49,900 bases of DNA from Alphaproteobacteria bacterium (GTDB lineage Bacteria; Pseudomonadota; Alphaproteobacteria; Caulobacterales; Hyphomonadaceae): the NCBI GenBank assembly GCA_018827375.1, contig JAHJYW010000001.1, positions 1 through 49,900 of the forward strand, in the 5' to 3' direction. This document shows, piece by piece, positions 1 to 8,842 of the stretch. The notes below the pieces were generated by a model that worked only from the letters and a program-made list of their open reading frames with translations, did not search any database and had not been told where the DNA came from. Both the position numbers and the translations under genes were made by a program. Numbering within the stretch: the first letter of the stretch is position 1; the number at the start of each line of letters is the position of its first letter.

Positions 1-2
1 CC

Positions 3-956
3 CTAGCTGAACGTGCTGGAGATCTCCGACTCGCCAAGCCAGTTGGGGTCTGACCTGGCCGCCAGCGCGGCGGCGCCGCCGAAGATATGTTGGAAAATGC
101 CTTGCACCAGCGTGGCGGCACTGCCTGCAATGCCGATTGCCAAGAGCGCCCCAAGCGACGCCCGGTAAAGCAGAAGCAGGAACTGGCTAAAGCCCATTGC
201 CCCCCCTTCCTCCTGCCGCCAATCAAGGTCGACAAACGAGGCGCCGGCCAGCACGACCAGGCTAAGAAGAACGGCAAACACGAAGGCCAATGCAGCAAAA
301 GCCACGAGCCATGTGCCGACAATGGTCCAGCCCTTGTTCCGGGTAACGGCCCATGATTCGAAGAACCGGATCTGCCTGTCCCTGATTGTCAGTGCACTGG
401 CTGCCGAAAAACGCGCAGAGAACCACAGCAGCGCCAGGATATAGGCAAGCCCCAAGACGATACCGAGGGCAATGACGACTGGCAGCGCGCTTTGCCCGCC
501 TATCGCGGCCACGACAACGACGATGATGATGACCGGGATGAGCGCGATGTAGGCTGCGATATACATCGCCATCCACATCAGGCCCACGATCAGCACACGC
601 CCTTCATCTGCGCCAATGCGCAACCCGAATCCCTCTGCTCTCATGTAGCGGCGCTGGCTCGCCGTTTCGAACATGAGCCAGCTGAGGAGGCCAATAGGCG
701 CAAAGAGCAGCCCGGTGATATTCGACCGCATCGATACCGCTTCGAGATCGCTGATATGGCGGCTGAACTCACCCCCGTCTCTCAGGATCCGGAGGTAGAT
801 TTCATAGATTGGCCACTGCAGCCAAATGCTGACGGCCTGCAGAATGAGGGTCACGAGCGCAAAGGACAGGGTGAATTTCCACAGGAACCCGCGCGGCCCG
901 CCTGTGCGGCGGAAGTGGAACAGGGCATTGCCGAAATTGAAATCGAGATTGGGTAT
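3..956 (-). CDS. Multi-pass membrane protein of unknown function, third of three paralogues
   Basis: I do not recognise a functional family. The product is very hydrophobic, with about six predicted membrane segments. It shares the motif SQRRYMRAEGFGLRIGADE with the upstream neighbour (SQRRYVRDERFSLRFGADE) and also a later RDRQIRFFESW/KDRRIVFFDAW block, so the two are tandem paralogues. The first conventional start in frame is GTG at 854, but that would cut off 34 residues (including NFGNALFHFRR) that align with the neighbour's N-terminus. An ATA codon at 954-956 sits 5 nt after a perfect GGAGG and is my preferred start. The gene begins 14 nt after the stop of the upstream gene and is surely in the same operon. 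Coding status is certain, the exact start is not. Confidence 0.75.
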   Translation of the reverse strand: MPNLDFNFGNALFHFRRTGGPRGFLWKFTLSFALVTLILQAVSIWLQWPIYEIYLRILRDGGEFSRHISDLEAVSMRSNITGLLFAPIGLLSWLMFETASQRRYMRAEGFGLRIGADEGRVLIVGLMWMAMYIAAYIALIPVIIIVVVVAAIGGQSALPVVIALGIVLGLAYILALLWFSARFSAASALTIRDRQIRFFESWAVTRNKGWTIVGTWLVAFAALAFVFAVLLSLVVLAGASFVDLDWRQEEGGAMGFSQFLLLLYRASLGALLAIGIAGSAATLVQGIFQHIFGGAAALAARSDPNWLGESEISSTFS

Positions 957-970
957 CTTGTCCTCCCTGA

Positions 971-1954
971 TCAGTCAAAGACGGCCATGCGCGCCGCGTC
1001 ATCCACGCCTCCGCGCGGATCGTGGCGGGCCGCAAAGGCCGCAGGTGCGCCGGTGAAATGCTGCAGGAGGCCTGACATGAAGAGCCGCCCCAGTGCGTAA
1101 ACGGCCACCGGCACAAGGAAGGTCGGCGACAGAATGATCCGGAAAAGATCATCGGCCGATTCCACATCGTCGATGCCGCCCATGAAGGGCATCATGATAC
1201 CAACCTGCAGAACCTGGCTGACGATGCTGGCGACCACACTGCCGCCAATGGACAGGATGACGAAGGCGCCCAGAATGGGCCAGAAGCGCCCGCGTGAAAC
1301 ATTCCAGGCATCAAAGAAAACGATTCTGCGGTCCTTGATCGTCATGGCGAAGCAGGGCGCGAGGCGCGTTGCGAAGAAGACATAGACCGGCAGGATAAGC
1401 AGAATGAGCCCCATGCTGCCAAAAACGACCGGAAGGATGCGGCGCGCTACCTCATTTTCGGTAAGGTCGCTGGCAGCAATATCCAGCATGCCGACCATGC
1501 CGTTGAACACCATGAGCCCCGGCAAACCGAAACACACAATGTAGAAGAGTGACCAGAAGAAGCCGACAGCCATCATGCGTAATTCGTCGGCGCCGAACCT
1601 TAGGGAAAAGCGCTCGTCACGGACGTAGCGCCGCTGGGACGCTGACTCGAACATGGCCCAAATGGCCCAGGAACCGAGACTTGCCGTGATGCCCCATGGA
1701 ATGAGCGGCGCCAGCATGCCGAACATCAGGCCGAGCATGGCGCGTGGATCGCTCTCGTCGAAATCTGATGCCGTCAGCCTTTCGAAGCCGTCGGCCACAG
1801 CAAGGAACGCGTCCTTGGCGAGAAAGGCGATCAGGAACCCGAAAAGCGTAAAGGCAATTGCGTATGCGGCGGCGAACAGCCAGGGGAAACTGCGCACATG
1901 CGCCGCCCGGAATGCGTTCGATAACGCGCCCTCAAATGAAAATTGTGTCTGCAT
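971..1954 (-). CDS. Multi-pass membrane protein, paralogue of the downstream gene
   Basis: This 327-residue protein has about six hydrophobic segments and no signal peptide or catalytic motif I can name. The cytosolic-looking block SQRRYVRDERFSLRFGADE and the block KDRRIVFFDAW recur in the next gene. Its C-terminus is polar and ends after a conserved LLQHFTGAPAAFAAR stretch that matches LVQGIFQHIFGGAAALAAR downstream. The ATG at 1954 follows a GGGGGA ribosome-binding sequence. It is the middle gene of a three-gene minus-strand operon: 40 nt from the gene above and 14 nt from the gene below. A channel, a carrier or an assembly factor are all possible; nothing in the sequence decides. Confidence 0.8.
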   Translation of the reverse strand: MQTQFSFEGALSNAFRAAHVRSFPWLFAAAYAIAFTLFGFLIAFLAKDAFLAVADGFERLTASDFDESDPRAMLGLMFGMLAPLIPWGITASLGSWAIWAMFESASQRRYVRDERFSLRFGADELRMMAVGFFWSLFYIVCFGLPGLMVFNGMVGMLDIAASDLTENEVARRILPVVFGSMGLILLILPVYVFFATRLAPCFAMTIKDRRIVFFDAWNVSRGRFWPILGAFVILSIGGSVVASIVSQVLQVGIMMPFMGGIDDVESADDLFRIILSPTFLVPVAVYALGRLFMSGLLQHFTGAPAAFAARHDPRGGVDDAARMAVFD

Positions 1955-1994
1955 GCTGTCCCCCGACCATGGCTATGGCGCAGACTAATGCGAT

Positions 1995-2810
1995 TTATGT
2001 GACAGGGGCAATCGCCGGTGTTTCAGCCGTCGCCGGTACAAGGCGCGGGAGGACGCTGACGGCGAGGCCGTGGCCCGCGAGCAGGAAGGGCGCCAGCAGG
2101 AGCACGCCAAGTGCGCCGCCGATAAAGAGGCCGACTGGGCTGGTGCCGAGCGTGGGCGCCAGGACGGCATTCACAGCGATCGCGGCGAAGAATGGCCCGA
2201 CATGCGTGGCGAATGCGGCGATGCTCAGGCGGAATGCATGGCCCTTGGTCCACGGCCATGTGCGGAACACCATTGTCTCGCCGCGGCTGGCCGTCGCTGC
2301 ACCGACGAGCAAAAGGCGCACGGCAAAGAAACAGAGCGCCCAGAGGCCGAGGGCGCAGGCCACGACGAAAACAGCGCCATAGGCCGTGGGCAACATGTCC
2401 ATGAAAGCCGCCTGCACGACGGCAGGATCGGTTTTCGCGTCGAGGTCGGTCCGGCCGGAGGCTTCCAGCAGAATGCCGGGGAGAATGGCGAGAAAAAAGC
2501 CGATGAACACGCCGACGAACAGGAAGGCCATGTAGATCGCCAGATTGGCGTGGGCGAGCTGGAGGAAACTGCCGGGCGCCGTGCCGAGCATGCTGCGATA
2601 GGCCCGCAGCGAGAAAGCCACGCCCGCAGCAAAGACGGCGACCAGCAGGAACATGTTGATCATGGCACCCGCGTCAACACCGAGCCCGAGCCTGTAAAGC
2701 CCCGCCAGGACCATCAGTCCGGCCAGCCAGGGAAGGCTCGGCAGGGCGGCGCGGAGCGCAAGGCCCCAGGCCTCGGCAACCAATCCAGCAACGGGCAGCT
2801 TCACGTCCAT
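1995..2810 (-). CDS. Multi-pass membrane protein, first gene of the cluster
   Basis: This 271-residue protein has about six membrane segments. It is a more distant relative of the two downstream genes: the segment around [16 protein letters not shown] followed by [11 protein letters not shown] lines up with FFATRLAPCFAMTIKD and VFFDAWNVSRG of the neighbour. I chose the ATG at 2810 because GAGGAG lies 7 nt upstream; an in-frame ATG at 2825 is the alternative, with a weaker site. The gene is divergent from trmFO, and the two starts are only 95 nt apart, so both promoters must lie in this short gap. Function unknown. Confidence 0.75.
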   Translation of the reverse strand: MDVKLPVAGLVAEAWGLALRAALPSLPWLAGLMVLAGLYRLGLGVDAGAMINMFLLVAVFAAGVAFSLRAYRSMLGTAPGSFLQLAHANLAIYMAFLFVGVFIGFFLAILPGILLEASGRTDLDAKTDPAVVQAAFMDMLPTAYGAVFVVACALGLWALCFFAVRLLLVGAATASRGETMVFRTWPWTKGHAFRLSIAAFATHVGPFFAAIAVNAVLAPTLGTSPVGLFIGGALGVLLLAPFLLAGHGLAVSVLPRLVPATAETPAIAPVT

Positions 2811-2905
2811 TGTGCGACTCCTCATCGTTTCCACACCTAAACCGCAAGGCGCCGGGCGGCAAACACCATCTTGACGCGCGTGGCTGGCCTGCGCATGTCC
2901 CACTG

Positions 2906-4312
2906 ATGAGCATCAAACCTATTCACATTATCGGCGGCGGAATGGCCGGGTCGGAAGCGGCATGGCAGGCAGCGAGTGCGGGCGTACCCGTGATCCTGCA
3001 CGAAATGCGGGGCGTAAAGGGCACAGAAGCCCACCAGACCGACCAGTTGGCCGAACTCGTCTGTTCAAATTCCTTCCGTTCTGACGACCATACGACCAAT
3101 GCCGTGGGCGTGCTGCACGAGGAAATGCGCCGCGCAGGCGGCCTGATCATTACCACGGCAGCAGACCATCAGGTGCCCGCCGGCAGCGCGCTGGCGGTGG
3201 ACCGCGAGGGCTTTGCCGAGGCGATCACCGCCAAGCTGGAAGCCCACCCGCTGGTGACCATCGTGCGCGAGGAAATCACCGGTATTCCGCCCGAAGACTG
3301 GGACAGCGTGATCATTGCGACGGGGCCGCTGACGTCGCTGCCGCTCGCCGAAGCGATCCACGCGCACACGGGCGAAGGCGACCTAGCCTTCTTCGATGCC
3401 ATCGCGCCAATCATCTACATGGACTCCGTCGACATGACGAAGGCCTGGCGCCAGAGCCGCTATGACAAGCCCGGCCCCGGCGGCGACACGGCGGCCTATA
3501 TCAACTGCGCGATGGACGAAGCCCAGTACAATGCCTTCCTCGACGCGCTGATCGCGGCGCCGAAGACCGAGTTCAAGGACTGGGAAAAGGACACGCCCTA
3601 TTTCGAAGGCTGCCTGCCGATTGAAGTGATGGCCGAACGCGGGCGCGAGACGCTGCGCTTCGGACCGATGAAGCCGGTCGGCCTGACAAATCCGCACGAC
3701 CCGACCGTTAAATCGCACGCCGTGGTGCAGCTGCGCCAGGACAATGCGCTTGGCACGCTGTGGAACATGGTGGGTTTCCAGACCAAGCTGAAGCATGGCG
3801 CGCAGGCGGAAATCTTCCGCATGATTCCGGGCCTTGAGAAGGCTGAGTTCGCGCGGCTCGGCGGCATCCACCGCAACACGTTCCTGAACTCACCGAAACT
3901 GCTGGACGAGCAGCTGCGCATGAAATCCATGCCGCGCCTGCGCTTTGCGGGTCAGGTGACGGGCGTTGAAGGCTATATCGAGAGCGCGGCCATGGGGCTG
4001 CTCGCGGGGCGCTTTGCTGCTGCCGAGCGGCTCGGCCGCACCCTGCTACCGCCGCCGGCGACAACGGCCCTCGGTTCGCTGGTGCTGCACATCACGGGTG
4101 GCCACTTGCAGGGCAAGCAGACGTTCCAGCCGATGAACGTAAACTTTGGCCTGTTCCCGGACATCACCGACTATTCCAAGGTCGGTCCGGACGGCAAACG
4201 CCTGCGCGGCAAGGACAAGGGCCGTGCCAAGAAGATGGCCCAGGCCGTGCGCGCGCTGGAAGATGTGGATGCGTGGCTGGCTGGCGAAGCCGAGCTGGTG
4301 CCAGCCGAATAG
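2906..4312 (+). CDS. trmFO: Methylenetetrahydrofolate--tRNA-(uracil-5-)-methyltransferase TrmFO
   Basis: The enzyme makes 5-methyluridine at position 54 of the tRNA T-loop, using methylenetetrahydrofolate as carbon donor and FAD as reductant; this role is established for the family. The 468-residue product starts with the FAD-binding Rossmann motif [12 protein letters not shown] (residues 9-20). Cys53 ([11 protein letters not shown]) and Cys236 ([13 protein letters not shown]) match the two functional cysteines known from the Bacillus enzyme. Further family blocks are [30 protein letters not shown] and the C-terminal [10 protein letters not shown]. The ATG at 2906 was chosen because [12 protein letters not shown] is the family N-terminus; no strong ribosome-binding site precedes it. 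It converges with the next gene after a 6-nt gap. Confidence 0.97.
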   Translation: MSIKPIHIIGGGMAGSEAAWQAASAGVPVILHEMRGVKGTEAHQTDQLAELVCSNSFRSDDHTTNAVGVLHEEMRRAGGLIITTAADHQVPAGSALAVDREGFAEAITAKLEAHPLVTIVREEITGIPPEDWDSVIIATGPLTSLPLAEAIHAHTGEGDLAFFDAIAPIIYMDSVDMTKAWRQSRYDKPGPGGDTAAYINCAMDEAQYNAFLDALIAAPKTEFKDWEKDTPYFEGCLPIEVMAERGRETLRFGPMKPVGLTNPHDPTVKSHAVVQLRQDNALGTLWNMVGFQTKLKHGAQAEIFRMIPGLEKAEFARLGGIHRNTFLNSPKLLDEQLRMKSMPRLRFAGQVTGVEGYIESAAMGLLAGRFAAAERLGRTLLPPPATTALGSLVLHITGGHLQGKQTFQPMNVNFGLFPDITDYSKVGPDGKRLRGKDKGRAKKMAQAVRALEDVDAWLAGEAELVPAE

Positions 4313-4318
4313 CGTCTT

Positions 4319-5641
4319 TTATTCCGCCGTGACACGCCAGATGCGGTTGCCGACATCATCGGCGACGAGGAGGCCGCCGGACTGGTCGAGCAGCACGCCG
4401 ACAGGACGGCCATGGGCTGTGTCATCTGTCATGAAATCATCGAGCACTGTGGTTGGCTCGCCTGATGGCAGGCCATTGGCAAATGGCACGAAGATGACCT
4501 TGTAGCCGCTGCGCGGTTTGCGGTTCCACGAGCCATGCTGGCCAATGTAAGCGCCCTCGCCGTATTGCGTGGCCATGGGGCCGGTCGATCCGCTGGTCAC
4601 GTCGAGACCGAGCGAGGCCGTGTGCGACCCAAGCGCATAATCAGGCGCGATGGCACTGGCGACGAGATCCGGCTTTTGCAGCTCAACGCGCGTGTCAACG
4701 TTCTGGCCGTAATAGCTGTAGGGCCAGCCGTAGAAAGCGCCGTCTTTCACGGAGGTCAGATAGTCCGGCACGAGATTGTTGCCGAGTTCGTCGCGCTCGT
4801 TGACGACCGTGAACAGCGTGCCGGTCGACGGATCAATGTCCATGCCGACGGGATTGCGCAGGCCCTGGGCGAAGACGCGGCCCTCGCGCGAGGCGATATC
4901 GATTTCCCAGATTGCGGCGCGGCCTTTTTCGGCTTCGATACCGTTTTCGGCGACATTGCTGTTCGAGCCGACAGACGCATAGAGCTTGGTGCCGTCAGGG
5001 CTTGCGATGACGTTCTTGGTCCAGTGGTGGTTTATCTCTCCGGCTGGCAGGGCAAAGAAGGTTTCAGGCGTCGCCGAGCTCGTCGTTTCACCTTCAACAT
5101 AAGGCACGGTGACGATGGCATCAGTGTCCGCGATGTAGAGCGTGTCGCCGACCAGCGTCATGCCGAAGGGCGAATTGAGGCCGCTGAGGAATGTGGTGTG
5201 GGTTTCAGCGACACCGTCACCATTCGCGTCGCGCAGCAGGGATATGCGGTTGGCGCTGGGCACGCCGGCGCCGGCCTTGGCCATGACGCGCTTCATGAAG
5301 AAGCCGCGGATGCCATCACCATCTTCCGGGCGTGGCGGACCATTAGTTTCTGCCACCAGCACATCGCCATTGGGCAGCTGGTAGAGCCAGCGGGGGTGAT
5401 CGAGATTAGCCGCAAACTGATTGACGGCGAGGCCCGCAGCAGGGGTTGGCTTCGCGTCGCCCGTCCACGCCTTGGCGGTGGCGATATTGACGGTGGGCAG
5501 GAGCTTGTTCTTCGGCTGTGGCAGGTCGGGGGACGGACCAAAGCCAGTCTCGATTGGCCGCGTCTGGTTGCCATTGCAGGCACCCAGTGTTGCGCCAAGC
5601 GCCATGATGAGCGCAGCGGATGCGATGGTTGGAATTCTCAT
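4319..5641 (-). CDS. PQQ-dependent L-sorbosone dehydrogenase-like lipoprotein
   Basis: The 440-residue product belongs to the beta-propeller family that holds soluble PQQ glucose and sorbosone dehydrogenases (COG2133). Visible family blocks are LDHPRWLYQLPNGDVLVAET, the DANGDGVAET loop, GLNSPFGM, GEINHHWTKN, GRVFAQGLRNPVGMDIDP, DGAFYGWPYSYYG and GQHGSWNRKPRSGYKV. The N-terminus MRIPTIASAALIMALG runs into a lipobox (LGAC, Cys at about 22), so the protein is likely anchored in the periplasm or outer membrane. The ATG at 5641 has AGGAG 7 nt upstream and gives the correct signal peptide. Substrate is unknown; many members were named sorbosone dehydrogenase only by similarity. No PQQ biosynthesis genes are present in the window. 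Confidence 0.85.
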   Translation of the reverse strand: MRIPTIASAALIMALGATLGACNGNQTRPIETGFGPSPDLPQPKNKLLPTVNIATAKAWTGDAKPTPAAGLAVNQFAANLDHPRWLYQLPNGDVLVAETNGPPRPEDGDGIRGFFMKRVMAKAGAGVPSANRISLLRDANGDGVAETHTTFLSGLNSPFGMTLVGDTLYIADTDAIVTVPYVEGETTSSATPETFFALPAGEINHHWTKNVIASPDGTKLYASVGSNSNVAENGIEAEKGRAAIWEIDIASREGRVFAQGLRNPVGMDIDPSTGTLFTVVNERDELGNNLVPDYLTSVKDGAFYGWPYSYYGQNVDTRVELQKPDLVASAIAPDYALGSHTASLGLDVTSGSTGPMATQYGEGAYIGQHGSWNRKPRSGYKVIFVPFANGLPSGEPTTVLDDFMTDDTAHGRPVGVLLDQSGGLLVADDVGNRIWRVTAE

Positions 5642-5715
5642 GTAATTTCTCCTGCCTTGACAGGAGAAGCGCACAATTGCCGTGCCAGTTCCAGAATTAT
5701 TCAGCGCTCAGAGTG

Positions 5716-6366
5716 TCAGACCTGCCCCGTATTCATGGCTTTCATGATGCAGAGGCGTTTTGTGACCGGGTTTGGATTGCGGCCTTCGCAGTAGAACTTG
5801 CGCAGGCGGAAATGGGCAATCGCCGGGCGGATCGGTTTGGGAGCCGGGGCGACATGCGGGCCAAAGGCCTTGGTCTCGCTGCGCCGGGTGGCAGCATAGG
5901 CTGGCGCGATTTCCTGGATTTCCGTGCCCCAGCCATGGGCGCCAGCCAGTACGCTGGCCGCGACGGCGGCAAGCCAGGCCTCCGGCTCACGCGAGCGGTC
6001 CTCGGCTTCGAAAGCAGCCTGATAGCCATCGACCAGTTTCTGAAGGGCGCCGACCTTCAGGCGCTGGCAGGCGACTTCCTCATAGATGGCGAGGCAGACA
6101 TCATGCGCGCGCGGGGTCTGCTCGGCCTCGATCTCGGACAGGGCATCGCGCCACCACTGGAAGCGGATGGCGCCGAGCGTATCTTCCGTGACGGCCAGCC
6201 GGACGCGGGCCAACTCGTATGCCAGCGCATAAAGTGCTATGAGGGCATTCCGGTATATTTCGGGGGCGAAACGACTGGATATCCAGCGATCTTCGTCCAC
6301 GCGCTTTACGCGGGCGTCAATCGCCTTCCATTGTGTTTTGCTCAGGGGACTAGTCTCGTTTGACAT
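5716..6366 (-). CDS. Squalene/phytoene synthase family protein lacking the catalytic aspartates (NDUFAF6-like)
   Basis: The block LGAIRFQWWRDALSEIE (about residues 64-80) is the signature of the squalene/phytoene synthase fold. True synthases carry an Asp-rich motif (DxxxD) in the preceding helix, but here that helix reads ALYALAYELARVR without acidic pairs. This resembles the NDUFAF6 group, tied in mitochondria to complex I assembly, rather than an isoprenoid enzyme. At 216 residues it is also shorter than usual synthases (about 280). The ATG at 6366 (MSNETSPLSK) is preferred over an upstream GTG at 6399; neither has a clear ribosome-binding site. It is divergent from sodB. Role inferred, not shown. 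Confidence 0.75.
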   Translation of the reverse strand: MSNETSPLSKTQWKAIDARVKRVDEDRWISSRFAPEIYRNALIALYALAYELARVRLAVTEDTLGAIRFQWWRDALSEIEAEQTPRAHDVCLAIYEEVACQRLKVGALQKLVDGYQAAFEAEDRSREPEAWLAAVAASVLAGAHGWGTEIQEIAPAYAATRRSETKAFGPHVAPAPKPIRPAIAHFRLRKFYCEGRNPNPVTKRLCIMKAMNTGQV

Positions 6367-6430
6367 GGAACCCATATGTGGGAAGACGCGCTGATACACC
6401 AGTCAATGTTATGCAAGAAAGGACGATCTC

Positions 6431-7027
6431 ATGGCTTTTTCCCTTCCCGACCTCCCTTATGGACGCGGAGACCTCGCTCCTCACGTTTCCGAGGAGACCC
6501 TCAACTTTCACTATGGCAAGCACCATCAGGCCTATGTGACCAATCTCAACGGCCTGATCGAAGGCACGGACCTCGCGGACAAGTCGCTTGAAGAGATCAT
6601 CAAGGTCGCTGCAGCTGACAAATCCAAGGCCGGCCTCTTCAACAATGCCGCTCAGGTGTGGAACCACACGTTCTACTGGCACTCGATGAAACCAAATGGC
6701 GGCGGCAAGCCGACCGGCAAGATTGCCGAGAAGATCGAAAGCGATCTTGGCGGCTATGACCAGTTCGTGAAGGACTTCAAGGCAGCCGGTGGCGGCCAGT
6801 TCGGTTCTGGCTGGGCATGGCTGGTCCTGAAGGATGGCAAACTGGCCATCACCAAGACGCCAAATGCCGAAACACCGCTGACGGAAGCCGGTGTGACGCC
6901 AATCCTGACAATGGATGTCTGGGAACACGCCTATTACCTGGACTACCAGAACAGCCGTCCAAACTATATGGACGCGTTCCTCAACAACCTGATCAACTGG
7001 GACTTCGCCAACAAGAACCTTGGTTAA
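6431..7027 (+). CDS. sodB: Iron superoxide dismutase
   Basis: It converts superoxide to hydrogen peroxide and oxygen in the cytoplasm (no signal peptide). The 198-residue sequence is close to the classical bacterial FeSOD along its length. Metal ligands are His27 (NFHYGKHHQAYV), His79 (VWNHTFYW), Asp162 and His166 (MDVWEHAYYLDY). Gln75 in FNNAAQVWNH is the second-sphere glutamine placed as in iron rather than manganese enzymes, so iron is the likely cofactor. The ATG at 6431 follows AAGGA at proper distance. A strong intrinsic terminator begins about 40 nt after the stop, so the gene is probably monocistronic. Confidence 0.97.
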   Translation: MAFSLPDLPYGRGDLAPHVSEETLNFHYGKHHQAYVTNLNGLIEGTDLADKSLEEIIKVAAADKSKAGLFNNAAQVWNHTFYWHSMKPNGGGKPTGKIAEKIESDLGGYDQFVKDFKAAGGGQFGSGWAWLVLKDGKLAITKTPNAETPLTEAGVTPILTMDVWEHAYYLDYQNSRPNYMDAFLNNLINWDFANKNLG

Positions 7028-7065
7028 TCAGATACGACCTTATCCGTGAATTTACGGAAACTGAG

Positions 7066-7093
7066 ACGCCCGCCTGTACTGGCGGGCGTTTTT
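7066..7093 (+). terminator. Rho-independent terminator of sodB
   Basis: A perfect 9-bp stem (ACGCCCGCC at 7066-7074 with GGCGGGCGT at 7081-7089) closes a 6-nt loop and runs into five T residues. Its place inside a possible N-terminal extension of the helicase gene argues that the helicase starts further downstream. Confidence 0.9.
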
Positions 7094-7145
7094 GCATTAT
7101 GTGCACCGCAACAGACGCTCCGGGCTCAGGATTCGCCCGGCAAGG

Positions 7146-7173
7146 CTGCCATTCGGGCAGCGTCGGGTATTAT
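7146..7173 (+). promoter_or_regulatory. Candidate promoter of the RNA helicase gene
   Basis: CTGCCA (7146-7151) and TATTAT (7168-7173) are separated by 16 nt and resemble -35 and -10 boxes. A transcript starting around 7180 would give a leader of about 20 nt before the proposed TTG start at 7199. The -35 match is only four of six, so this is tentative. Confidence 0.3.
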
Positions 7174-7198
7174 CAACAATCCTTGGACTGGAAACACT

Positions 7199-8842
7199 TT
7201 GAACGACGTAACATTTGCAGATCTCGGCCTCGGGCCGAACGTGCTGAAAGCTGTAGAAGAAGCTGGGTACACAACCCCCACGCCGATCCAGCTTGAAGCC
7301 ATCCCCCACATTCTTTCCGGCGGCGACGTGACGGGCATTGCCCAGACCGGCACCGGCAAGACGGCCGCTTTCGTGCTGCCGATGATCCACCGCCTTGCGC
7401 GTGGCCGGGCACGGGCCCGAATGCCGCGCTGCCTGATTCTCTGCCCAACGCGCGAGCTCGCCGCGCAGGTCGCCGAGAATTTCGAGAAATACGGCAAACA
7501 TCTCAAGCTCACCATGGCGCTCCTGATTGGCGGCGTTAGCTTCAAGGAACAGGAAGGCCTGCTCCAGCGCGGCGTTGATGTTCTGATCGCGACACCGGGT
7601 CGCCTGATGGACCAGTTCGAGCGCGGCAAGCTGCTGTTGATGGGCGTCGATTACCTCATCATCGATGAAGCCGACCGCATGCTCGACATGGGCTTTATCC
7701 CTGACATCGAGAAGATCGTCGCAAAACTGCCCGCGAAGCGCCAGACACTGCTGTTCTCGGCAACATTCCCGACCGACATCCAGCGGCTCGCCAAGAGCTT
7801 TCAGATCAATCCTGTGAAGATCGAAGTCGCGCGCCCGACGGACGCCGCCAAGACGATCACGCAGCATGTCGTCCATATCCCGAGCAATGATGCCAAGGCC
7901 AAGCGCACCGCGCTGCGCCGCGTGATCGAGTCTTGCGACGTAAAAAACGGTATCGTGTTCTGCAACCGCAAGGTCGAAGTCGATATCGTTGCTGCGTCCC
8001 TGCAGAAACATGGCCATGACGCCGCCGCCATCCACGGCGACCTGCCGCAGGCTTTCCGAACCGAAGTGCTTCAGCGCTTCCGCGACGGCGACCTGAAACT
8101 GCTTGTGGCTTCCGATGTGGCCGCGCGCGGGCTCGACATTCCGGATGTCGACCACGTGTTCAACTATTCGCCGCCACCGAAAGACGAAGACTATGTCCAC
8201 CGGATCGGCCGGACGGGTCGCGCTGGCCGGAGCGGTAAGAGCTTCACGGTTGTCTCGCCGAGCGACGAGAAGTCCTGGGGCTTTGTCCTCAAGATGATCC
8301 AGCAGGACGTCGAAGACTACATGCCAGAAGGCCTGCTCGAAGAGCTGGAAAACCTGCCGCCGGAAGAGCGCTCCAGCCGCGGCGGACGCAGTGGTGGCAG
8401 CAGCCGCAGCAGCGGAAGCAGCAGCCGTGGCCGTGGTGACCGCCCCGAACGCGGCCGTTCGCGCCAGACAGCTGTTGACGATGCGCCCAAGGTCGAAAAG
8501 ACCGAGGAAGCCCCCAAGGCCGAAGCCGAAGTCGCTGAAAAGCCGCAACGTGCCGAAAAGCCGGAACGTGCTGAAAAGCCGGAGCGTACCGAGAAACCAG
8601 AACGCGCTGAAAAAGCCGAACGGACCGAACGTCCGAAACGCGAACGCGCGCCCAAGGCTGACAAGACCGAGTCGACAGACAAAGCGGACACGGCCGAGAA
8701 GCCAGCCCGTTCGGATCGTGGCTCACGTGGTGGTCGCCCGCCCCGTGACCAGAAGCGCAAGGATGACGATTTGATCCTCGCGCCCGCACCTGAGCGCGTG
8801 AAGGGCTTCGGAGACGACGTGCCGGCCTTCCTGAAGCGCTAA
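7199..8842 (+). CDS. rhlE: DEAD-box ATP-dependent RNA helicase, RhlE-like, with long repetitive tail
   Basis: It is an ATP-driven RNA-unwinding enzyme, probably acting in ribosome assembly or RNA decay. From the proposed TTG start (547 residues) the motifs are in order: Q motif (PTPIQ, near 27-31), motif I AQTGTGKT (48-55), PTRELA, TPGR, DEAD (156-159), SAT (187-189), ARGLDIP and HRIGRTGR (334-341). The tail from about residue 400 is Ser/Gly/Arg-rich, then holds about six copies of an AEKPER-like hexapeptide, then a basic stretch, and ends in GFGDDVPAFLKR, a C-terminal motif seen in alphaproteobacterial homologues. A GTG at 7046 lies in frame but upstream of the sodB terminator and is rejected. 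The last 4 nt overlap the convergent kinase gene. Confidence 0.9.
   Translation: MNDVTFADLGLGPNVLKAVEEAGYTTPTPIQLEAIPHILSGGDVTGIAQTGTGKTAAFVLPMIHRLARGRARARMPRCLILCPTRELAAQVAENFEKYGKHLKLTMALLIGGVSFKEQEGLLQRGVDVLIATPGRLMDQFERGKLLLMGVDYLIIDEADRMLDMGFIPDIEKIVAKLPAKRQTLLFSATFPTDIQRLAKSFQINPVKIEVARPTDAAKTITQHVVHIPSNDAKAKRTALRRVIESCDVKNGIVFCNRKVEVDIVAASLQKHGHDAAAIHGDLPQAFRTEVLQRFRDGDLKLLVASDVAARGLDIPDVDHVFNYSPPPKDEDYVHRIGRTGRAGRSGKSFTVVSPSDEKSWGFVLKMIQQDVEDYMPEGLLEELENLPPEERSSRGGRSGGSSRSSGSSSRGRGDRPERGRSRQTAVDDAPKVEKTEEAPKAEAEVAEKPQRAEKPERAEKPERTEKPERAEKAERTERPKRERAPKADKTESTDKADTAEKPARSDRGSRGGRPPRDQKRKDDDLILAPAPERVKGFGDDVPAFLKR
8534..8641 (+). repeat. In-gene tandem 18-bp repeats coding for an AEKPER-type hexapeptide
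   Basis: About six imperfect 18-bp units encode AEKPQR, AEKPER, AEKPER, TEKPER, AEKAER and TERPKR in a row within the helicase tail. The units differ mostly at third codon positions, so the array is old or selected at protein level. Confidence 0.8.

Noticed and set aside
2070..2840. 256-codon plus-strand frame
   Set aside because: Antisense to the first membrane-protein gene; its composition (Glu, Arg, His, Gly, Gln rich) is that of a shadow frame.
4535..5794. 419-codon plus-strand frame
   Set aside because: It is antisense to the sorbosone-dehydrogenase-like gene, which has clear family motifs; such long shadows are expected in GC-rich DNA.
7046..7198. In-frame GTG at 7046 as start of the RNA helicase
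   Set aside because: The extension would be translated through the strong sodB terminator at 7066-7093 and has no resemblance to helicase N-termini; TTG 7199 leads straight into the Q-motif region.
7097..8548. 483-codon minus-strand frame
   Set aside because: Antisense to the RNA helicase, no family resemblance.
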